The notes under the pieces are model-generated. The model was not told the origin of the DNA, searched no databases, and saw only the letters and a program-made list of their open reading frames with translations. Shown here piece by piece: positions 58,300 through 64,000 of a stretch of 64,000 bases of DNA. This DNA is from Micromonospora halotolerans (GTDB lineage: Bacteria > Actinomycetota > Actinomycetes > Mycobacteriales > Micromonosporaceae). The stretch lies in assembly GCF_032108445.1 (NCBI RefSeq), contig NZ_CP134876.1, positions 2,728,001 to 2,792,000 on the forward strand, read 5' to 3'. Every line of letters starts with the position of its first letter. The stretch's first letter is position 1. The position numbers and the translations under genes are program-made.

Positions 58300-59928
58300 A
58301 TGGCGTACCCCCGGCAGCCGCTGCTGGCCCCCCACGGCGCCGTCGCGACCAGCCAGCCGCTCGCGGCGGCCGCGGGTCTGGCCGTGCTGCGGCGCGGCGG
58401 CAACGCCGTCGACGCGGCGCTGGCCACCGCGATCACCCTGACCGTGGTGCAGCCGCCCTCGAACGACATCGGCGGCGACCTGTTCGCCCTCGTCTGGGAC
58501 GGCGAGCGGCTGCACGGCTTGAACGCCTCCGGCCGCTCCCCGGCGGCGCTGACCCGGGAGGTCGTGCTGACCGCGACGGGCGGGCGCGGTGCGGCGCCGG
58601 TCGACGCGCTCGGCGGGGCGCAGGGCGACGGGCCGGCCGTGCCGGCCCGGGGCTGGCTTCCGGTGACCGTGCCGGGCGCCCCGGCCGGCTGGCGCGACCT
58701 GCACGAGCGGTTCGGCTCGCTGCCCTTCGCCGAGCTGTTCGCCGACGGGATCGGCTACGCCGAGCACGGCTACCCGGTGGCCCCCGGCACGGCCGCCGCC
58801 TGGGCGCGCGGGGTCGCCGCGCACGACGCGTTGACCGGGGCGGAGCACGCCGAGTTCCGCCGGGTGTTCACCGTGGGCGGGCGCGCCCCGGGGGCGGGCG
58901 AGTGGTGGCGCAACCCCGCCGCCGCAGGCACGCTGCGGCGGATCGCGGAGAGTGGGGCGGTGGACTTCTACCGGGGGCGGATCGCGGCGGCGATCGACGA
59001 CCACGCGGCCCGGACCGGCGGTTTCCTGACCGGCGACGACCTGGCCCGGCACGCCTCGACCTGGGTCGACCCGGTCTCGGTGCGCTACCGGGGGCACGAG
59101 GTGTGGGAGCTGCCGCCCAACGGGCAGGGGATCGCCGCGCTGCTGGCGCTCCAGGTGCTCGACGGGGTGGATCTGGCCGCGCTGTCCCCCGAGGAGCGGC
59201 TGCACTGGCAGATCGAGGCGGTGAAGCTGGGCTTCGCCGACGCGCACGCCCACGTGGCCGACCCGGAGCGGGCCGACGTGCCGACCGCGGCGCTGCTCGA
59301 CCCGGGCTACGCGGCGGTCCGCCGGGGCCTGGTCACCGGGCGCGCGGGCGACCCGGTGGCCGGCAAGCCGGAGCGCGGCGGCACCGTCTACCTCTGCACC
59401 GCCGACGCGGGCGGCATGATGGTCAGCCTGATCCAGTCGACCTACCTGGCGTTCGGCTCGCACGTGGTGGTCCCCGGGCACGGGTTCGCGTTGCAGAACC
59501 GGGGCCTCGGCTTCCGCCTCGACCCCGACCACCCCAACGTGGTGGGGCCGGCGAAGCGGCCGTTCCACACGATCATCCCGGGGTTCCTGACCCGGGACGG
59601 GGCGCCGGTCGGCCCGTTCGGCGTGATGGGCGGGCACATGCAGCCGCAGGGGCACGTGCAGCTCGTGTCGGCCACCGTCGACGCGGGGCGCAACCCGCAG
59701 GCGGCCCTGGACACCCCGCGCTGGTACTGGCACGCCGGCCGGACGCTGCTGGTCGAGCCGGATCTCGACCCCGAGGTGGTCGCTGGCCTGCGGTCCCGGG
59801 GGCACGAGATCACCGTCGCGGCCGAGCCGTCGGTGTTCGGGTACGGCCAGGCGATCTGGCGGGCGCCCGGTGGCGGCTACACGGCCGGGTCGGAGTCCCG
59901 GGTCGACGGCGCGATGCTCGGCTGGTGA
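58300..59928 (+). CDS. Gamma-glutamyltransferase family protein
   Basis: A 542-aa Ntn-hydrolase of the gamma-glutamyltranspeptidase family, self-cleaving at a Thr. Family blocks: AVATSQPLAAAAGLAVLRRG, GGNAVDAALATAITLTVVQP, NDIGGDLFALVWDGERLHGL, GRSPAALTREVV and VPGAPAGWRDLHERFGSLPF. The probable nucleophile is Thr362 in RGGTVYLCTADAGG, followed by LIQSTYLAFGSHVVVPGHGF. No signal peptide is visible, so it would act in the cytoplasm. It could degrade glutathione-like or gamma-glutamyl amides, and since actinobacteria use mycothiol the natural substrate is uncertain. ATG 58300. It is convergent with the GlxA-type gene with no gap between stops. Confidence 0.88.
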   Translation: MAYPRQPLLAPHGAVATSQPLAAAAGLAVLRRGGNAVDAALATAITLTVVQPPSNDIGGDLFALVWDGERLHGLNASGRSPAALTREVVLTATGGRGAAPVDALGGAQGDGPAVPARGWLPVTVPGAPAGWRDLHERFGSLPFAELFADGIGYAEHGYPVAPGTAAAWARGVAAHDALTGAEHAEFRRVFTVGGRAPGAGEWWRNPAAAGTLRRIAESGAVDFYRGRIAAAIDDHAARTGGFLTGDDLARHASTWVDPVSVRYRGHEVWELPPNGQGIAALLALQVLDGVDLAALSPEERLHWQIEAVKLGFADAHAHVADPERADVPTAALLDPGYAAVRRGLVTGRAGDPVAGKPERGGTVYLCTADAGGMMVSLIQSTYLAFGSHVVVPGHGFALQNRGLGFRLDPDHPNVVGPAKRPFHTIIPGFLTRDGAPVGPFGVMGGHMQPQGHVQLVSATVDAGRNPQAALDTPRWYWHAGRTLLVEPDLDPEVVAGLRSRGHEITVAAEPSVFGYGQAIWRAPGGGYTAGSESRVDGAMLGW

Positions 59929-60891
59929 TCAGGCGCCCACCCGCTCCCGGAACGTGGTCCGGTACGCGAGCGGGGTGGTGCCGACCCGCCGGGTGAAGTG
60001 GTGCCGCAGCGCCGCCGCGTCGCCGAACCCGGCCTGGTCGGCGACGCTCTCCACGCTCAGCCGGGTCTCCTCCAGCAGCCGCCGCGCGAGCAGCACCCGC
60101 TGGTTGGTCAGCCAGTCGTGCGGCGTCGTGCCGGTCTCGGCCCGGAAGCGGCGGGCGAAGGTGCGGGGCGCCATGCCGGCCCGGGCGGCCAGCTCGTCCA
60201 CGGTCACCGTCCGGTCCAGGTGCCCCATCAGCCACTCCAGCACCGGCTCCAGGGTGGGCGCCTCGGGCGCCTTCGGGATGGGCGCCTCGACGTACTGGGC
60301 CTGGCCGCCGTCGCGGTGCGGCGGGACGACCATCCGCCGGGCCAACCGCGTGGCCGTGGCCGAGCCGTGCGCTTGGCGGACCAGGTGCAGGCAGGCGTCG
60401 ATGCCGGCGGCGGTGCCGGCGCTCGTGAGCAGCCGCCCGTCCTGGACGTAGAGCGAGTTGCAGTGCACCCGGGCCGCCGGGAACCGCTCCTGCAGGTCGT
60501 CGACGTGCCGCCAGTGGGTGGTGCAGTCGCGCCCGTCGAGCAGCCCCGCCGCGCCGAGCACGAACGCCCCGGAGCAGACGCTGAGCAGCCAGGCGCCCCG
60601 GTCGGCGGCCCGGCGCAGCGCGGCCAGCACCGGCTCGGGGACCGCCGTCATCCCGTCCCCGTGGGCGGGCACGGCCACCAGGTCGGCGTCCTCGACCGGG
60701 GCCAGGTCGGCGGTCGGGGTGAGCAGGAAGCCGGACCGGCTGCGGACGGGCCCGCCGTCCACCGTGCAGACGTCGAACCGGTAGCCGGGGAAGCCGTCGG
60801 CCGTGCGGTCGGTGCCGAACACCTCGGCGACGACACCGAGTTCGAACGCCGCGACCTCTTCGAGGGCGACGACGGCGACCGATCTGAGCAT
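59929..60891 (-). CDS. GlxA-family regulator (DJ-1/PfpI + AraC HTH)
   Basis: A 320-aa transcription factor. The N-terminal DJ-1/PfpI-like domain (about 1-170) begins LRSVAVVALEEVAAFELGVV and includes WLLSVCSGAFVLGAAGLLDG, with the nucleophile-position Cys near 105, and TTHWRHVDDL. The C-terminal AraC DNA-binding domain has TVTVDELAARAGMAPRTFAR and SVESVADQAGFGDAAALRHH, ending GTTPLAYRTTFRERVG. Such regulators usually activate adjacent catabolic genes. ATG 60891. It is convergent with the gamma-glutamyltransferase and divergent from the small membrane-peptide gene at 61042. Confidence 0.9.
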   Translation of the reverse strand: MLRSVAVVALEEVAAFELGVVAEVFGTDRTADGFPGYRFDVCTVDGGPVRSRSGFLLTPTADLAPVEDADLVAVPAHGDGMTAVPEPVLAALRRAADRGAWLLSVCSGAFVLGAAGLLDGRDCTTHWRHVDDLQERFPAARVHCNSLYVQDGRLLTSAGTAAGIDACLHLVRQAHGSATATRLARRMVVPPHRDGGQAQYVEAPIPKAPEAPTLEPVLEWLMGHLDRTVTVDELAARAGMAPRTFARRFRAETGTTPHDWLTNQRVLLARRLLEETRLSVESVADQAGFGDAAALRHHFTRRVGTTPLAYRTTFRERVGA

Positions 60892-61041
60892 GTGACGAGG
60901 GTAACCCCACGGGTGGCAGGAAATCGAGGCTCGGTGGCATTCCTGCCACTGTCCGGCGGGGGCGGCGGCCCGCAGACTCGATGGTGTCCGGTGCGCACCG
61001 GCGGCGAAAACCACCTCAACCATGCGAAAGCGAGCGCCGCC

Positions 61042-61179
61042 ATGACCGTTCTGCTGCTCCTGCTCTTCCTGCTCCTCCTCGTCGCCGCCAGCGCCTTCGG
61101 CCTGACCGCCGACACCCGGGACTCGGCCGACTGGAAGCCGACCGAGGACGGGCGCCGCTGGCGCTCCGGCACCTGCTGA
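61042..61179 (+). CDS. Small single-pass membrane protein, 45 aa
   Basis: TVLLLLLFLLLLVAASAFGL forms one very hydrophobic helix, followed by TADTRDSADWKPTEDGRRW and a Cys-ending tail. The DTRDSxDWKP motif recurs, as I recall, in small actinobacterial membrane proteins, which supports a real gene despite its size. The ATG at 61042 comes after a weak aagcgag region. The function is unknown. It is divergent from the GlxA-type regulator and 99 bp upstream of hpt on the same strand. Confidence 0.7.
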   Translation: MTVLLLLLFLLLLVAASAFGLTADTRDSADWKPTEDGRRWRSGTC

Positions 61180-61278
61180 GGTGATTTGCTCCATCTGCGC
61201 CGTCAATCCTCGGCGGGACCGCGCCAAAAGGGGCGGCCCCGCCGACGGAGGCCATCTGGCGTACGGCAGGCTAGGAGC

Positions 61279-61854
61279 ATGGCTGACGGCTCCTGGTACG
61301 ACGCCGACATCGACCACGTGATCATTTCCGAGGCGCAGATCCGCGAGAAGACCGCGGAACTGGCCAAGCAGGTCTCGGCGGACTACGCCCACGTCGAGGA
61401 CGGTCTCCTGCTCGTCTGCGTGCTCAAGGGCGCGGTCATGTTCATGGCCGACTTCGCCCGCGCGCTGGGCCGCCAGGGCCCGCCCGCCGAGCTGGACTTC
61501 ATGGCCATCTCCTCGTACGGGCAGGGCACCACCTCCTCGGGCGTGGTCCGGATCCTCAAGGACCTGGACCGGGACATCGCCGGCCGGCACGTCGTGGTCG
61601 TGGAGGACATCGTCGACTCCGGTCTGACCCTCTCCTGGCTGCTGCGCTACCTGGAGTCGCGCTCCGCGGCCAGCGTCGAGGTGGTCGCCCTGTTCCGCAA
61701 GCCGGACGCGGTCAAGGTGCCGGTCCCGGTGAAGTACGTCGGCTTCGACATCCCGACCGAATTCGTGGTCGGCTACGGCCTCGACTTCGGCGAGCGCTAC
61801 CGCGAGGTGCCCTACGTCGGGGTGCTGAAGCCCGAGGTCTACGCCCGGGCCTGA
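61279..61854 (+). CDS. hpt: Hypoxanthine phosphoribosyltransferase
   Basis: A 191-aa purine-salvage enzyme converting hypoxanthine/guanine plus PRPP to IMP/GMP. The substrate-flap region VCVLKGAVMFMADFARALGR contains the LKG peptide. ELDFMAISSYGQGTTSSG is the flexible loop, and HVVVVEDIVDSGLTLSWLLR is the PRPP-binding motif with both acidic residues. The C-terminal FVVGYGLDFGERYREVPYVG binds the purine. ATG 61279 follows AGGAG by 3 bases. It sits between tilS and ftsH as in mycobacteria, with a gamma-glutamyltransferase/regulator insertion before it. Confidence 0.96.
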   Translation: MADGSWYDADIDHVIISEAQIREKTAELAKQVSADYAHVEDGLLLVCVLKGAVMFMADFARALGRQGPPAELDFMAISSYGQGTTSSGVVRILKDLDRDIAGRHVVVVEDIVDSGLTLSWLLRYLESRSAASVEVVALFRKPDAVKVPVPVKYVGFDIPTEFVVGYGLDFGERYREVPYVGVLKPEVYARA

Positions 61855-62231
61855 CCCCGGCGCCCGGCTGGTCGTCAGCCGACGTTCAGCGGGCTCTCAG
61901 CCTTCCGGTCTACGGTAGAGGCCGGTGACGTGGAGGCACCCTCCATGCCCGACCCCTCGAACCGCGTGACCGTGCGGTCGGGTGGCGGGTGGGGAGCTCC
62001 CCGCCACGCCGGCTCAAACCCGGGTTCGCCGTACGCGTAAGTGCCGGGCTCGCAAGCTCACATCTGGCGCGAACGGTGTACCGTCGAATGACCGCGGCGC
62101 GGCAGTTGAGGCGCCCCGGGGTCGGGGCCGGCCCGCACGGCGGCTGCGGCCGCCGCCCGAGGCGGCGACACCATTCAGACGGTCAGGACGTCGATCAGGA
62201 GGATGCGGGCGCCTCGGTGCCCGACAACAGC
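61855..62231. other. hpt-ftsH intergenic region
   Basis: It contains the hairpin at 61982-62007 and a less GC-rich patch around 62030-62095 (ctcgcaagctcacatctggcg) that probably includes the ftsH promoter. An AGGAGG ribosome-like site lies at 62199-62204, farther than usual from ATG 62232. No gene is supported. Confidence 0.5.
61982..62007 (+). terminator. Terminator-like hairpin after hpt
   Basis: gtggcggg (61982-61989) pairs with cccgccac (62000-62007), and the loop itself contains a ggggagctcc palindrome. It lies 130 bp after hpt and before ftsH. Confidence 0.6.
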
Positions 62232-64000
62232 ATGGAACGTACGCGTTTCTTCCGCCGACCGGTGGTCTGGATCATCCTGGTCATCCTCGGCGCCGTTGTG
62301 CTCAGTCAACTTTTCACGGCTGGCCCGAGCTACCACCGCGTGGACACGTCGGTGGCGCTGGACCAGCTCCACACCGCGAAGATCAACAAGGCGGTCTTCC
62401 AGGACAAGGAGCAGACGCTCCAGCTCGACCTGGCCCAGAAGACGAAGTTCGGCGACACCACGACCGACCGGATCGAGGCCCAGTTCCCCTATGAGGTGGG
62501 CGGCCAGGTCTGGAACGAGGTCCTGGACGCCAAGGCGGCCAACCGGGTCACCGGCCCGGCCGACACCAAGGTCTCCTCGGACAGCATCTGGGTGAGCCTG
62601 CTGGTCAACCTCCTGCCCATCGCGCTGCTCGTGCTCCTGCTGCTGTTCTTCATGTCGCAGATGCAGGGCGGCGGCTCGCGGGTGCTCAACTTCGGCAAGT
62701 CCAAGGCGAAGATGATCACCAAGGACACGCCGAAGACGACCTTCGCGGACGTGGCGGGGGCGGACGAGGCCGTCGAGGAACTGCACGAGATCAAGGACTT
62801 CCTGCAGAACCCGGCGAAGTACCAGGCCCTGGGCGCCAAGATCCCGAAGGGCGTGCTGCTCTTCGGCCCGCCCGGAACCGGTAAGACCCTGCTCGCCCGC
62901 GCGGTCGCCGGCGAGGCCGGCGTGCCGTTCTACTCCATCTCCGGCTCGGACTTCGTGGAGATGTTCGTCGGTGTCGGCGCCAGCCGGGTCCGCGACCTCT
63001 TCGAGCAGGCCAAGTCGAACGCGCCGGCGATCGTCTTCGTCGACGAGATCGACGCGGTCGGCCGGCACCGCGGCGCCGGCATGGGCGGCGGCCACGACGA
63101 GCGGGAGCAGACCCTCAACCAGCTGCTGGTCGAGATGGACGGCTTCGACACCAAGGGCGGGGTCATCCTGATCGCCGCCACCAACCGGCCGGACATCCTC
63201 GACCCGGCGCTGCTGCGCCCGGGGCGCTTCGACCGGCAGATCCCGGTCGACGCCCCCGACATGGAGGGCCGCAAGGCCATCCTGCGGGTGCACGCCAAGG
63301 GCAAGCCGTTCACGCCCGACGTCGACCTCGACTCGGTCGCGCGGCGCACCCCCGGCTTCAGCGGCGCCGACCTGGCCAACGTGATCAACGAGTCCGCGCT
63401 GCTCACCGCCCGCAAGGACCAGCGGGCGATCACCAACGACTCCCTGGAGGAGTCGATCGACCGGGTGATCGCCGGTCCGCAGCGCCGGACCCGGGTGATG
63501 AGCGACCAGGAGAAGAAGATCACCGCGTACCACGAGGGTGGGCACGCGCTGGTCGCCTGGGCGCTGCCGCACGCCGCGCCGGTGCACAAGGTGACCATCC
63601 TGTCCCGGGGCCGGTCGCTGGGCCACACCCTGGTCCTGCCGACCGAGGACAAGTACACCCAGACCCGGGCCGAGATGATCGACACCCTGGCGTACGCGCT
63701 GGGTGGCCGGGCCGCCGAGGAGCTGGTCTTCCACGAGCCCACCACCGGCGCCGGCAACGACATCGAGAAGGCCACCCAGCTGGCCCGCGCGATGATCACG
63801 CAGTACGGCATGAGCTCCAAGCTCGGTGCGATCAAGTACGGCACCAGCGGTGACGAGCCGTTCCTCGGCCGGAACATGGGCCACGAGCGGGACTACTCGG
63901 ACGCGGTGGCCGCCGAGATCGACGGCGAGATGCGGGCGCTGATCGAGCTGGCCCACGACGAGGCCTGGGAGATCCTGGTGGAATACCGGGACGTCCTGGA
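62232..64000 (+). CDS. ftsH: ATP-dependent zinc metalloprotease FtsH, 3' end beyond the window
   Basis: A membrane AAA+ protease that degrades misfolded membrane and short-lived regulatory proteins. Visible from ATG 62232: helix 1 [20 protein letters not shown], a small external domain, helix 2 [20 protein letters not shown], Walker [17 protein letters not shown] (about 212), Walker [16 protein letters not shown], the SRH arginine region [18 protein letters not shown], and the zinc site [12 protein letters not shown] (HExxH near 434). About 589 codons are present; the usual length is 640-700, and the frame is open at the window end. GTG 62217 is an alternative start. It matches Rv3610c. Confidence 0.95.
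   Translation, partial: MERTRFFRRPVVWIILVILGAVVLSQLFTAGPSYHRVDTSVALDQLHTAKINKAVFQDKEQTLQLDLAQKTKFGDTTTDRIEAQFPYEVGGQVWNEVLDAKAANRVTGPADTKVSSDSIWVSLLVNLLPIALLVLLLLFFMSQMQGGGSRVLNFGKSKAKMITKDTPKTTFADVAGADEAVEELHEIKDFLQNPAKYQALGAKIPKGVLLFGPPGTGKTLLARAVAGEAGVPFYSISGSDFVEMFVGVGASRVRDLFEQAKSNAPAIVFVDEIDAVGRHRGAGMGGGHDEREQTLNQLLVEMDGFDTKGGVILIAATNRPDILDPALLRPGRFDRQIPVDAPDMEGRKAILRVHAKGKPFTPDVDLDSVARRTPGFSGADLANVINESALLTARKDQRAITNDSLEESIDRVIAGPQRRTRVMSDQEKKITAYHEGGHALVAWALPHAAPVHKVTILSRGRSLGHTLVLPTEDKYTQTRAEMIDTLAYALGGRAAEELVFHEPTTGAGNDIEKATQLARAMITQYGMSSKLGAIKYGTSGDEPFLGRNMGHERDYSDAVAAEIDGEMRALIELAHDEAWEILVEYRDVL

Noticed and set aside
62020..62070. Third degenerate copy of the dispersed repeat upstream of ftsH
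   Set aside because: Only a dozen scattered bases (ttgcgagccc-like on the minus strand) match; too weak to separate from chance in high-GC DNA.

Overview
This window is chromosomal DNA from a high-GC actinobacterium, most likely a Micromonospora-type member of the Micromonosporaceae. The evidence is the very high GC with frequent GTG/TTG starts, a WhiB regulator, a PASTA-type penicillin-binding protein, mycosin/EccC/EccD type VII secretion genes, and two blocks that follow the gene order of Mycobacterium tuberculosis. The first block, read inverted, is metallophosphoesterase (Rv3683), ponA2 (Rv3682), whiB4 (Rv3681c), an ArsA/Get3-like ATPase pair (Rv3680/Rv3679), a DUF4177 protein (Rv3678A), RidA (Rv3678c) and an MBL hydrolase (Rv3677c). 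After an interruption it resumes as crp (Rv3676), nth (Rv3674c), a TlpA-like thioredoxin (Rv3673c), NUDIX (Rv3672c) and marP (Rv3671c). The second block is ppa (Rv3628), dacB (Rv3627c), a DUF2342 metalloprotease (Rv3626c), tilS (Rv3625c), hpt (Rv3624c) and ftsH (Rv3610c). These matches are from recognition of families and order, not from a search.

Layout. 1-2.9 kb: the end of an MFS transporter, an unknown gene and a frameshifted chaA-type cation/proton antiporter. 3.07-5.29 kb: a small integrase-less island bounded by a 50-bp duplication of the 3' half of an intact tRNA-Pro(CGG). 5.4-15.2 kb: cell-wall, redox and housekeeping genes of the first conserved block. 15.2-21.4 kb: a signalling cluster with a large zinc-ribbon/nucleotide cyclase/ATPase/TPR protein, a membrane protein, a Ser/Thr kinase and a small membrane protein with three sequence repeats. 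21.5-24.15 kb: a decayed phage-like islet with frameshifted small genes and an LPxTG surface protein. 24.5-25.7 kb: a secreted GH25 muramidase with three beta-trefoil-like repeats.

25.75-34.9 kb is one tightly overlapping minus-strand operon: acyl-CoA dehydrogenase, biotin-containing acyl-CoA carboxylase, carboxyltransferase, a second acyl-CoA dehydrogenase, an AtuA/DUF1446 protein, a DinB-fold TIGR03084 protein and TetR. It probably degrades a branched-chain or isoprenoid acyl-CoA. A divergent APC permease/formamidase pair follows. 37.6-44.8 kb returns to the first block (phosphoesterase, crp, cbiZ, a CapA-like lipoprotein, nth to marP). 44.8-53.3 kb holds two PAP2 phosphatases and part of a type VII secretion locus (mycP, eccC, eccD). 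53.3 kb to the end is the second block, plus a gamma-glutamyltransferase and a GlxA-type regulator, ending inside ftsH.

The most notable items are the tRNA-Pro mini-island without an integrase; the phage islet in which two frameshifts each fit one extra G in a G-run; and a dispersed repeat of about 50 bp found between genes of two operons, present as a perfect 60-bp tandem duplication that forms the only visible start region of tilS. The ponA2-whiB4 intergenic region is unusually rich in inverted repeats, and the kinase overlaps a convergent gene with a thrice-repeated motif. No CRISPR array, IS element, rRNA or convincing known riboswitch was seen.
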